A program made the translations under genes and the position numbers. The notes under the pieces are model-generated. The model was not told the origin of the DNA. It ran no database searches and was given only the letters and a program-made list of their open reading frames with translations. Shown in pieces: positions 11,668 through 21,969 of a stretch of DNA of 64,000 nucleotides. How positions within the stretch are numbered: position 1 is the first letter of the stretch; the number at the start of each line of letters is the position of its first letter. This stretch comes from Calocera cornea HHB12733 (Eukaryota; Basidiomycota; Dacrymycetes; Dacrymycetales; Dacrymycetaceae): NCBI GenBank assembly GCA_001632435.1, contig KV423943.1:88687-152686 (forward strand), given 5' to 3'.

Positions 11668-12601
11668 TCAAAGCAAGGCCATGACGCCGCTGACGAACAC
11701 AACAAAGAGCGTCATAATGGCACCATGTCCACCCAGGGCCACCTTGCCGGCCGCCGAATGAGCGGTGGTGCTGGCAGAAGGGCTGCTGGCTGCACTGGAT
11801 CCGCCGGCGCCGCCTGCCGAAGTTCCTGAACCGCCGGAGGCAGCCTTGCTGCTGGCTGCAGCGACCGCGCTGGTCGTTCCCGCAGGGAGCGCAGCCGAGA
11901 CTGTCGTGCTTCCAGCGGGGATGGCTGCCGTCGTTCCCGCCGAGGATGCTGAACAGAGGGACTGGAACTCGGTGGTCGTCAAGTCTGCCTCCGTAAGAAC
12001 GCAGGTCAGGCAGGCCGAGCTGAGCGTGGAGGCTGCCGAGCAGAGGCAATTGGTGTCGGATTCGGAGCAGGCGCTGAGTGCCTGAGCACCCGAAAGATCG
12101 CTCGCACTCGAGCACTGGCTGCTGCAGGTGCCGGAAGACGTGGTGGCTGGTGCCGCGGCGGAGGTGATAGCGGTAGCACCTCCTGCGAGGGACGAGGCGT
12201 CCGCGCAAGTCGCAGCCCAATCTGCCGGAGTGATTTCGTCGTAGTTGAGAATGCACGACTCGCACCCCGAGGAGAGGTTAGCCATCTGTTGGCAGATACA
12301 GACGGATTCGGTATTTGGAGTGCCGCTTGACACGCAAGCCTGTGACATTATTTTAGTGAAGCCACCGCAGGATGATTGGAGAACATACCGACATCGCGCT
12401 CAAAGTGCTGGCATCACCAGCACATTGGGATTGACACACTTCCTGCCGTTTGAACATAGGCGGTGTATCCAGCCTGGGGCTTCGTGCTGACAGGCCCTTC
12501 GCAACGGGCGAAAGGCTGCGCATAGACACATTCCGGGGACGTGCCTGAGCACCCGCTACTGAGAGCACAAGCAGGAGAATGGATGAAGACAGGATCTGCA
12601 T
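11668..12601 (-). CDS. Secreted GPI-anchored protein with two CFEM-like 8-cysteine modules (array gene 4)
   Basis: Exons 12601-12389 and 12339-11668 with a 49 nt phase-0 intron give 294 aa. The signal peptide MQILSSSILLLVLSVAGAQA is followed by FKRQ directly before the first cysteine. Module 1 has VCQSQC, AC at the junction, VCIC and GCESC; module 2 has TCSSQC, AC, CLC, ACLTC and LC. The stalk is Ala/Ser/Thr-rich rather than Gly-rich, and the C-terminal hydrophobic stretch (MTLFVVFVSGVMALL) fits a GPI signal. It is the most diverged of the four. Same intron position as its paralogues. Confidence 0.85.
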
Positions 12602-13337
12602 GTTGAGCTGGGGACTGGGAGAATAAGAGAGATGGTCTCGATGGTACTTCAAGTCTCTTCGTTCTACCCCGACTTTATAATCCCCCCGAACGGGTGTTTG
12701 GTGGCCACGGATCCGTCACGACAGAAAAAGCCACAATCATCTTCTGTCGATGCCAGACGATAGCGGTGTGCCGGGAATTGGGAAAGCGAGCAAAATAGAC
12801 ATGAGGCTCGGTGTTTCTCCTGGTCAAGACGTCCAGAGTGGGGGCTATGCCTCTGAACCTTGCAAAGGTTCAGCCTCCAGGGTCTCTCTGAAGGCGCCAA
12901 GCCGTGACGGACCTTTCTCGTGGAAGGATGTGGCGTCACGCCCGCACCCTGACAGTTCCATAAATTGATCGATGTTCGGATTTGCACCAAGCTAGTGATC
13001 AGAGAAGGCAACCGAAAGAAACGGGCATGAAACCTCCGTGTGCCTGTCAGATCAGGCACAGCAAAATCCAGGCTGCAGAGCAATGTGGTTTTCCTCCAAC
13101 AAAGTGAACTCAAGCCCCGTTTCACAGCAGGTCGCCAGTGCCAGTGCCTTCCGAAATCGCTCAGTCAAGGTTTAGCGCCCTGCGAGGTCCACGCTAAGCG
13201 CCTGTCAGGAAGTGTCGAGGGTGACTCGGTCACATGAGAATGCCAAGCGGGCCCATCCAGGGATCCCCGCCTAAGAAGCTGGAAACCCGATTTCAGGGTT
13301 TGCTTCCGAACCCCTTCTCTCGCCTCCCCACAGTCTC
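12602..13337. other. Region upstream of array gene 4
   Basis: A TATAAA (minus) at 12674-12679 lies 73 nt before the ATG of array gene 4. The B part of the shared upstream block is at about 12893-12945 (GCCAAGCCGTGACGGACCTT, TCTCGTGGAAGGATG). No gene is seen. The 3' end also serves as promoter of the divergent gene at 13338. Confidence 0.55.
12674..12679 (-). promoter_or_regulatory. TATA box of array gene 4
   Basis: TATAAA on the minus strand, 73 nt before the ATG. Confidence 0.5.
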
Positions 13338-14450
13338 ATGTCTCATTCGAGCTCCTCGGGGAGCTCCTCAAAGGCCTTTCCGCTCGGTGCCGTATTGCAC
13401 ACCTTGGAGCTCTCACACCCAAAACCAGATCTATGGATAATTGAGCTGCTCCATGGAGTGGAAAATCGGCTGTCGCGGCTGTTTATGTCAAACGCCATCT
13501 TAGTGAGCAAACGAGCCGAACCGAGCCGAAAGCAGGCACGTAACAACATCTCATTCATAGCCTGCTCTCCAAGCGATCGAAGAAGAATGGCTCGAAAACA
13601 GGGGGAATGGCGCCGTGATTATTACGGGAAATCAGAGCCAGGATAAATTCTTCTGTAACGGTACAGTTGCGACACACTTGTGCTGACTGTCACAGACACT
13701 GAGACTCGTTTGATAGGCCTCGTCCTTGAAGAGCTGCAACACGATAAGCAGCTTACTTCCGGTGAGATGATTGTCATGAATGTCCTATCGCGATTTTGAT
13801 GCCGCTACAGTTCTGGATCAACTTTGTCGCCGCCTGTTCACGTATCCACGTATGTCCACGTTCCGGGCTAAGCGCTGTCTCCGGATCAGCCATTGATTGG
13901 GCTTCGTTGCCATTCTTCAGTACCGATAATCTGTGCCATGAACGGCCACACGTTTGCTGCCGGTCTGGTCTTTGCCCTGGCATGTGACTATCGCGTGATG
14001 ACCTCGGGGAAAGCGTGGTGCTGCATGAACGAAGTCAGTTTGATTCGTCTTCCCTTTGATATCCCTCACAAAGCATTCACAGGTTCTCTTCGGTGTTCCA
14101 CTTCCGGCTACAGTGGCAGCTATTCTTCGCGCGAAGCTCGCAGACGCTTCTACTCTTCGAAAGTGCTCCTTAGAGGGGCACAGGTTTACGGCACAGGAGT
14201 GTCTGGCTTGTGGTATGGTCGATGAGCTAGCGGACGGAGGGTCCTCCGCCGTCCTACAGGCTGCAACAAAAATAGCTGTTAAGGTAAATATGGGTGCCAA
14301 AGCCGGCGTATGGGGTTTGATAAAGGCAAGCCGCTAGATTGAAGAGCCTGTCCGTTGAGCTGATGTCGTCATTAGGAGGAGATATATCGCGATGTGATTG
14401 ATACTATTGACGAAGGTCGGCTAGTAAATCTTTCGCCCGCAAAGCTATAA
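13338..14450 (+). CDS. Enoyl-CoA hydratase/isomerase family protein, peroxisomal (paralogue 1)
   Basis: Crotonase-fold protein, most like the peroxisomal delta3,delta2-enoyl-CoA isomerase group. Seven exons: 13338-13502, 13561-13660, 13717-13761, 13811-13849, 13921-14033, 14083-14325, 14376-14450; they sum to 259 aa. Key stretches are GNQSQDKFFCNGL, ICAMNGHTFAAG, ACDYRVM and AWCCMNEV followed by LEGHRFTAQE. The last intron (14326-14375) starts with GC, not GT. Splicing it yields EEIYRDVIDT and a C-terminal AKL, a type 1 peroxisomal signal also found in the paralogue at 29162. Unspliced, the protein would stop at IKASR without a signal. It is diverged from its partner but intact. Beta-oxidation of unsaturated fatty acids is inferred. 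Confidence 0.82.
14326..14375 (+). other. GC-AG intron
   Basis: AAG|GCAAGC...GTCATTAG|GAG. The acceptor side and the peptide after it (EEIYRDV) match the paralogue, whose intron at the same place uses GT (29234-29286). Confidence 0.7.
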
Positions 14451-15980
14451 ATAGCTGGTACGGTACCCACCCATGCAATGTCTTTCACGTTCTGTATCAG
14501 GGCAACCAGCACCTCTCAAGGTCTCTTGCATATGGCTTCGACTTGGGACCCTTCTCGGGACTGCACATCCGAGAATCACCCGCCCTCATACTTGTCCAGA
14601 ATGGGTTCAGGTGAAAGGACACGGCCAAACCAAGAATGCAGCAAGGTGGCGAGGCCCTTACGCGGTAGCCAAATCCGGAGGCGAGGAATGCCGTTCCCGA
14701 CACATCGGCGCAGTGCCTTGTAAGCAGTACATGCGAGTATTTCGTGTTGAGTTCATTGTTGAGAGACAGCTTCCATAATCGTCCACGGGGGAATAATTGA
14801 CGATTTATTCAGTTCCTAGACAGTAGTAGCATGATGAGTTGCTCTCGAAACCCGAGTATGGAGTACCACTACTCAGCGCGCCACCGTGAGCTGTCGGATC
14901 GTCTTTCCCACATGCATTATGTGACCGCTTGAAAGCGACGACGGTCCAGTGGTCTTATTTGGCAAGTAAGGCCCCCAAGACCATCCTAAGGATACTCTGC
15001 GACAAGGACGGTTTCGTAGTCAGTTGATAAGCCAGAGTCGGGGACCTCCACTGGGCTTATCTGAGAGCCATGCGAGGGCCCTTAGCAACCACAAGAGAGC
15101 AAGTAAATCGACTACTCCGATGACTCGATTCTGTAAGTGTGTCTCTTCAGATTCTATTGTGACCCGAAACCAAATTCGTTGGAGGTTTGCCGTATGCAGT
15201 GTGGTGAGCATGGTCCGGTTGAGCAATGTGTCCTCATGAGTCGTCACCAGCCAGTATGCGGCAAGGTTCTGTACCTCAGGAGAGGGTGTTCACATGACAG
15301 GGGCTCAAGGCTTAGCGTGAAACCGCGTTGACTCAACGAGGCAGAACAATAAGGGTCTTCTCCTCTGGCCCACTCCGTCATACGAGGCAATGCGGTCAGG
15401 GTCGCGGGCTGCAATGGTCCTGCGGTACCGCAATCTCCTTGATGCGCGGAGCGCCCAAAAAACGGAGCGCACAACCGTCAACAATGAAGAAACATCGCGA
15501 ATCCGCCCATCAAAATCGGTTCCTTTCGATGTGCAGTGCCCGCTAAACGCACAGCAGCTGTGCGGGAATGCGGGCTTTGGTGGTGGCTGTCCCTACGCCT
15601 CAGGGGCAGTGTCGCCAAGTTTGTCACGAGGAACGTGATTGAGAGCTTAAGTCAAAGCGGAACATAGAAGAACGTGGCGGGTACATGTGCTCGTCCCTCG
15701 TTGTCGGAATTGTACCACCAAAAGAAGTGATCTTGGCAGGGTCCTGCGGCCATCTTCGCATATCGCGGAAGCGGAATCAGTCACGCACGCATCAGACAGG
15801 CTTCCACCCTTGGGCGGAACACGCGCACAGGATGCGGAGCAAGGCGATGGGGGAGGGGGGGTTCGCAGGAGTGCTCCGTATAAAGAGAATGGCGGAATGG
15901 TTGTCCAGTGGGCACCTCGAATTCAAACCAGGACTCGTACCTCCACGAACCCAACCTCCAGGAACTTGACACCGCACAAG
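14451..15980. other. Gene-free region
   Basis: No convincing gene on either strand. Around 15232-15300 there is a stretch starting TCATGAGTCGTC that loosely resembles part A of the block found in the CFEM-like array, but the match is weak. Confidence 0.4.
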
Positions 15981-16740
15981 ATGATGGTTGCTTATGGCAC
16001 AATCCGCTTAGGCCTTTTGGGTACGTTTTCATCCTCCGAAAAAATAGACGCCCCCGCCTTACAGCTGTGTAGTCACAATCGCCCTCTTCGCTTTGATCGT
16101 GCTCGGTCTTGGCGGGCACATCCTGTACGGCCTGGCCATTGCAAGTTCTGTTCTGACGTTAGTGACCGTTATCCCAGTGTAAGCACTACTTGTTTGTTCC
16201 AATTACTATAACACTGACCCGTGAAACAGGCTTGTCATCGACCACTTCCGCAGTGGCACCTTCGTGGCATGGACCGGTTTCGAGCTGGCCTGGCTGTTCA
16301 TCCTCTGGATCTTGTGGGTGGCTACGGCCGGGAATGCCGCGTCCTGGGCTTCTTGGTGCGGTACGACCTATAGTTATTTCGGCTACGACTACTACGGTGA
16401 GTTCCAGCAAATAAAAAAAATGCCAGTCACTTACAATGAGTCTTGCATTGCAGTGGGACTTGCGGAGGGCTACTGCCACGAGCTCCAGGCGTTGGCTGCC
16501 TTCTCTTTCCTCAACTTCTTCATGATGCTGGGTCTGTTCATCTACATCCTCGTGATGGCCATTCGCGCGCACCAAGGCGGTTACACCGGTATCTGGCAGG
16601 ACTCGCTCGTGCAGTACAAGGCCAACCCGAACATCGGCACTGCTGGCCCTGGCACCACTTACACCCAGCAAACCGCGATGAACAGCATGTCGAACGAGCC
16701 GAAGTTCGCCCAAGGTCCTGCTGGCCCCGGTATGGTGTAA
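15981..16740 (+). CDS. MARVEL-domain four-pass membrane protein
   Basis: Exons 15981-16020, 16073-16178, 16230-16396 and 16454-16740 give 199 aa. Four hydrophobic segments are visible: the first begins at RLGLLGVTIALFALIVLG, the second near SVLTLVTVIPVLVI, the third at FELAWLFILWILWVATAG, the fourth at FSFLNFFMMLGLFIYILV. The acidic/cysteine loop between segments 3 and 4 (WCGTTYSYFGYD, YCHELQ) and a short polar C terminus fit fungal MARVEL proteins of the plasma membrane. The first acceptor must be TGTGTAG at 16072, since the nearer CAG would put a stop in frame. ATG 15984 directly after the first is an alternative start. The exact role is unknown. Confidence 0.82.
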
Positions 16741-17195
16741 CGTTCCTGTAGTTGTCAGCGCCGCTAGGACATTTCTTGATGGGTTTCATTTCATCCCGGC
16801 GTCGTGTTATTGTCGCTGTGCGCTATACCCAAGATGTGATTGATCTTTTCCTTTTCTCGTACCTTGAATGCAGTGATGTTGGTATGACGATACCCGTAGC
16901 CGTCCATTGATCGACGGAAGCTATTAAGGCAATCCCATCGTAACAGAAGAGTGCACCCTTCCATGACCGCTTCATTCGAATTTGTCGCGCATATGTGAGC
17001 GAACTCCCTGACGGTTACAGATCAACGGGTATCTGTCAATTGTGTCATCAATATGTCCGCGTTTGTCCATGCAGCTGCCTGAGGGGTCCTGGTCGTCCAA
17101 GCGCAAGGAACAGTCAGGAAGACCCTTGGTCGCCGAGACGCGCTTGACGCGTCAATCCCGCGTGTTTCTATCCACTCCCATGACTACACGATGAT
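16741..17195. other. Intergenic region
   Basis: 3' UTR of the MARVEL gene and promoter of the recombinase gene; nothing else recognised. Confidence 0.5.
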
Positions 17196-18742
17196 ATGAA
17201 CGCCGTCCGTCCTCTAGCCAGTTATGCATCTTTGACCATCGCTCACAAGAAGGCCCTTGAGAAGGGTGAGCTTTCTGTCCTTTGACTGGTCGATCGAAGC
17301 TGACCAATGTCAGGAGGGTTTGGCGATGACCCGTCCTCCGTGCTGCTCTGGTCCCCACAGGAGGTCGCCAAACGACTGCGGTTGACGCCTCAGCAGGTCC
17401 TAGACCTTACCGATTCATTGGCCAAAGACTTAACGCCTAAGATAAGGAAGCTCGATGAGACTGAGGATGGGCGCTGGTTCACGACTGGAGACGCGAGGAT
17501 TGATGCAATGATGGGTGGCGGAGTATGCACAGGGCAGATCTACGATGTATGCGGCGAGGCGTAAGTTGCTTCATACGGTTTCTCCATATGGTCTCTGACT
17601 GATGATACATGCTCAGTGCATCTGGGAAGACGCAGCTTGCTCTTCAACTGGCACTGTTTGTGCAGCTTCCAGCTCCGCATGGCTTGTCCGGCTCGACAGC
17701 ATACATCACAACAACAACCCGCCTCCCCACTGATCGCCTGACCCAAATCAAGTCTGCACACCCCTCGCTTTCAATTCTAGATGACAAATTGGCTCTGGAC
17801 CACCTTCATACTTCAACATGCAAGACCCCTGAAATGCTCATTCATACACTCACATATCCTCTTCGCCGACTCGCTCAATCAATCGCATCGTCATTACACC
17901 CAATAAGGCTCCTCATCATCGATTCTCTTGCCTGGCTATTCCGCACGGAGTCTGACAAAGGCTTATCCTCGTCGTTGTTCGAGCGATCCAAGTTCTTGTC
18001 CCACATAGCATCTCTCCTGCGCGGGCTTGCTCGGGACTTTGGACTGGCTGTCGTCGTACTCAACCATGTCTCCACCATCTTCGACAACGATCGACCCCCT
18101 CAACCAGCTCCTGCATCCCAGACATCATCATCCTCATCTCAAAGTGGTTCCCAGCAACTTGATCAGGGTATCAGCTACCGCGACCAGTCCCGCTGGTTCG
18201 GCTCTTCCGGTCCAGGAACTCGGTATGAAGCTGCCCTCGGCTTGGTCTGGGCGAACGAAGTGAATGCACGACTCATGCTGTCACGAACACACTTTCGACA
18301 CTACTTCGAGACGGAAGAAGGACGACCGGCAAAGAGGCGCCGCACGAATGGTGGCGACCCAGCCGATCGCGCAGAAGATTATGCAAGGGTCAGGCGGCTC
18401 GACCTGATATTCCATCCGGATGCGCCGCCTGCGAACCTGGACTTCATCGTCACTGCAGCAGGCATCAAGTCGATCTCAGATGCGGAGCTGGCGACACGGC
18501 GCAAACCGACCCGTCCTACAATGCAACCACATCCATCCTCAGATCCAACGGTGCCACTGGAAGACATGAGTGGTATTACGGCAGAGGAGCTAGCACGATA
18601 TGCAGAGGCGATGGACTATCGCGCCGAGGATGATAATGAAGATGATCTTCGAGCGCTGGACGATGAGAAGGGGCCAGATCCAGATGTAACTGGAGTGGAC
18701 GAGCAAGCACTGTCAGCTCTGGACGAGAGGGAGGAAGGATAG
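17196..18742 (+). CDS. RAD51 paralogue, Rad57/XRCC3-like
   Basis: Exons 17196-17265, 17314-17560 and 17617-18742 give 480 aa. The second splice completes the Walker A motif GEAASGKT (about 104-111); Walker B is LLIIDSLAWLF (about 204-214). A helix-hairpin-type N terminus (WSPQEVAKRLRLTPQQVLDL) precedes the ATPase core, and VVVLNHVSTIF is the expected strand after Walker B. A KRRR basic stretch and a long acidic C-terminal tail (rich in DDE) are extra to the core. RAD51 paralogues help load Rad51 on ssDNA in homologous recombination. The Walker A form favours the XRCC3/Rad57 branch, but assignment within the family needs a tree. Confidence 0.85.
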
Positions 18743-18952
18743 GAAACTGGGATAGCTGCTATGCCGTAGTGTCACATTACGCAATCATATTCTTGGAGTT
18801 TTTGAGGTTTACGATCTGCTTTCTGCAGCGATCCCATGTATTATTGACAGGGCCGACGCGCCCTAGCATTGCGACGCGTCGACGCGTCGAAGGGTCTTCG
18901 CCACGAGTCCTGCATCCAGTCACCGGCGACGACGCTGTACTTCTTTACCAAC

Positions 18953-20659
18953 ATGCTTGAAGAACTGTAAGTTATATGCTCTCCTAAGACGATGGACGAT
19001 ATAATGAACCAGCTGCAGGCCAATACCATCGCATCCATGTGCTCGGCCTTCCCTGCCCGTGCACGGCTCCGACCTCAAAACCGCTTTCGACCTCGGACCG
19101 AACGCCAAGTCCTACAAGCAGCAGTACGCTAACATCTACTTCATCCGGCTCGCAAAGCTACGCAAAGCGGTCGAAGCGCGGGCAAGGGCGAAATGGAGCA
19201 ATGTGGACGGTGCGTCAGCACCAACAATTCATGTGCGATGCAGCTGATGGAGGAACGTAGGCAACCCGAAGTACGTCCAGCGCGTGCTAGACGTGCAGAA
19301 AGGAGAACTATGCTACATCATCGGCACAGTGTACATGGACATGCCGCTGAAGCCAAACGTGCTCGAGGACATCAGCAAAGATGTTCGTCTATCCGTCTCT
19401 TGCTACCGACTCCCGCTGATACCGAACAGCACTGGATAGCCGCTCCGCCGCCGCGGCCTAAGATCTATAGCCCCGATGATAGCGCGATGCTCGAGGACGA
19501 GAGCGGGCGTATCCGCCTAGTTGGGGACCGTGTTACGCGCTCTCGCCCAGTGACCGGGGTGATCATGGGGGCACTGGGGGCGGAGACAGCGAAGGGCGAC
19601 TTTGAGGTGGTGGACGTGTGCTGGGCGGGTATGCCGCCGCAGCCGAAAGCGGAGGGTGAGGATGAGATGGATGTGGACGAGGAGGGACAGAAGGGGGAGT
19701 GGGTCGCTCTGACGTCCGGGCTGGATATTGGAGGAAGCGCGGCGCCGTCGGATATGAGGATCGAGCTGCTCGTGGAGCTGTTGACCTCCGAACTAGGTGG
19801 AAACGATGTGCGTATATCTGCTCACTCTATCTATCACACGTTAGAGCTGATCATTCACAGTCACAATCGGAGACAGCACGTATATCACGGCTCATCTTGG
19901 CTGGAAATTCGCTCACACCTCCCATCCGACAAGAGGAACTAATAAAGGTATGGCTCCCAATTGCATGCCGGAACAAGGGTGTTCATACATACATCAGAAA
20001 CGCTACGGGTACGACTCAAGCTCGTACAGTCCGGCACCGACCCTTTCCCTCGCCGCCCATTTGCTCGATCTGTCCCGCTCGATGCCCGTGCATCTCTTAC
20101 CGGGAGCATCCGACCCGGCCGGAGCGACATTACCTCAGCAGGCGCTGCCCAAGGCCATGTTCGGAGACGTGAAGAAGGCAAGCGGCTTCTCTTGCGAGAC
20201 AAACCCATGTTGGATCCCCTTAGAAGGATGCTTGTGCGTGTCTTCAGACTCATTGCTGTGTACCATTCACTTACGATGATGGATAGGATGCTTGGCGCTG
20301 GCGGGCAAACAATCGATGACATCTTCCGATATGTCGACACGGACGATCGGCTCGAGATGGCTCGCAACACGCTACTCTGGCGGCACATCGCCCCCACAGC
20401 ACCGGACACGCTTTGGTGCTATCCATTCTCGGATCGTGACCCGTTCATAATCACGACGACACCGCACGTGTACTTCATCGGCAATCAACCGCGGTTTGAG
20501 ACGAGCATCGTGAGGGGCGCTGATGGGCAGCAGACGAGGATTATACTGCTACCGAGATTCTCGCAGACAGGCGAGGTGGCGCTAGTTCATACGGGCACGT
20601 TGGAGGTGAGAAAATTGACGATCGAGTTGGGAGGATGGGAGGCGGTGAAGAGAGAGTAG
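18953..20659 (+). CDS. POLD2: DNA polymerase delta small (B) subunit
   Basis: Seven exons (18953-18966, 19019-19209, 19261-19382, 19430-19807, 19861-19947, 19998-20233, 20287-20659) give 466 aa, matching the usual ~470 aa. The tiny 14 nt first exon (MLEEL) was needed to reach an ATG in the right frame. Diagnostic stretches are YKQQYANIYFIRL, KPNVLEDISK, then the OB-fold/inactive phosphoesterase segments GVIMGALG and ISRLILAGNSL, and the C-terminal GQTIDDIFRYV and CYPFSDRDPFII. The subunit bridges the catalytic chain and other accessory subunits at the replication fork. An acidic insertion (EGEDEMDVDEE) near residue 200 is lineage-specific. Confidence 0.92.
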
Positions 20660-20903
20660 TTGTATGCTACGAACAGGCACACATTGTAGCATCGCACAAG
20701 CACAGCTGGACCATAATCTTGTTCTCGCAACCACTTCTCCAGGCGGAAGAGATATGTACTGAGTTACGGGGATTCGCCAGGAGGTATATTTATCTATGCG
20801 GGTATACATGCATGTCTAAACCCACCGAGGAAGCCGATCCGCGCTCCTCCTGTCAAGCCGGAACCCCAAGGTCTCCACCTTCTCAACACTCTCCCCTATT
20901 TCT

Positions 20904-21491
20904 TCACCGTGTCGACATTTGTACGCTCAGAAGCCATAGTCGACTGAAAGGGGTGGGAGTGCCACGTGATGAAATGACAGATCGAGTCGTTTGAGGCTGT
21001 CGCGCATTTGCAGAAAAACACTTTTCAAATATAGCATTGATGTTCCCTCTCATATGGGGAAGCGCAGAGTGCTTGAGATCTTCGATGCGCGCTGCAAAGT
21101 TGGAAAAGCCCGCTTGTACGCAGTCGGCGCGCGTGGGGGGCAGCATGTCCGTTGGTACGCAGTGGACAGCGCGACCGACCTCCAGCGCCTGCTGCCCGAC
21201 GGCGGTCACTGCCAGTGCGAAACAGCGTCGGTGTAGGATGGGCTTGCGGACGCTCGCGGGGACGCGGAATATCGCGCGGAGGACGTCGTCGTTTAGCCTG
21301 TGGATCGGCGAGAGCGCCCCATTTCGCTTTTCGATCAAAGCGAGGAGATGTTCAGAAAACGCGCGCTCCAGTTGTTGATTTTGGTAAATCCTGTCCACCA
21401 AGGGAGAAGAGGGGCTGCCTGAGGCAGCAGTATAGCTGTTACCATTGAGGGGAGCATTATTGTGGAGCTGGTCTAAGAGGATGCGGTGCAT
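20904..21491 (-). pseudogene. Decayed, internally deleted F-box gene copy
   Basis: A 195-codon open frame resembles the F-box protein at 34735 but skips parts of it. ALSPIHRLNDDVLRAIFRVP matches ALSPICRLPDDLLLLIFLVP, and RCFALAVTAV matches RSFALTVSAV. The normal segment with the tryptophan-rich F-box end is then replaced or missing, and FAARIEDLKHSALP matches FAPRIEDLKLSAVP. The region between these blocks has collapsed from about 100 to about 40 residues, and the whole LRR-like C-terminal half is absent. The frame stays open, so a short truncated protein is possible, but a relic is more likely. Confidence 0.6.
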
Positions 21492-21969
21492 TCCTCTGCC
21501 TGTGATCGCAAGCTTGCGCGCGTCTGAACGAGCTCGACCATTGACAGAGTGTTAGCCATTATCAACAGAGCATTCGAAGGACGTCTGCAATCTTCCCATC
21601 AGACAAACAAAGGGACCCGTCCTGATGATTGATACTGACTACAATTGCACCCGCATTGATGGAAGAGTCGGAGCGCCCGAGTAAGGTGCCGAGTACGGGA
21701 TCCCAACTTGGCGCGTCTCCACGCGCCACACACATCACCCTAAGGATGCTCTCTCCCACTGACGTCACATGCCCAGTCGACTCGCTCCGATGGGCGAATA
21801 TGAGCAGCGGCGATCGCCCGTCCGCCGCCCACCTCTCCTCGCAGTTCGTCCGTATCTACCACCTTGCACTCTACCTGTCACAGCGAAACTGCACACCGTT
21901 TGCAAGACAGGTCGCCAGCAGGAGAAGCAACAGCAGCGACCAACAACTAAAAAGTGAGACACAAACAGC
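21492..21969. other. Intergenic region
   Basis: Short frames on both strands only; probably the promoter of the tricalbin gene. Confidence 0.45.

Noticed and set aside
13338..14337. Enoyl-CoA hydratase pseudogene
   Set aside because: First looked fragmentary, but seven exons join in phase with all expected motifs and a PTS1, so it is treated as intact.
15870..15960. tRNA-like segment (TTTGAATTCGAGG on the minus strand)
   Set aside because: No acceptor stem or anticodon arm pairing could be built around it.
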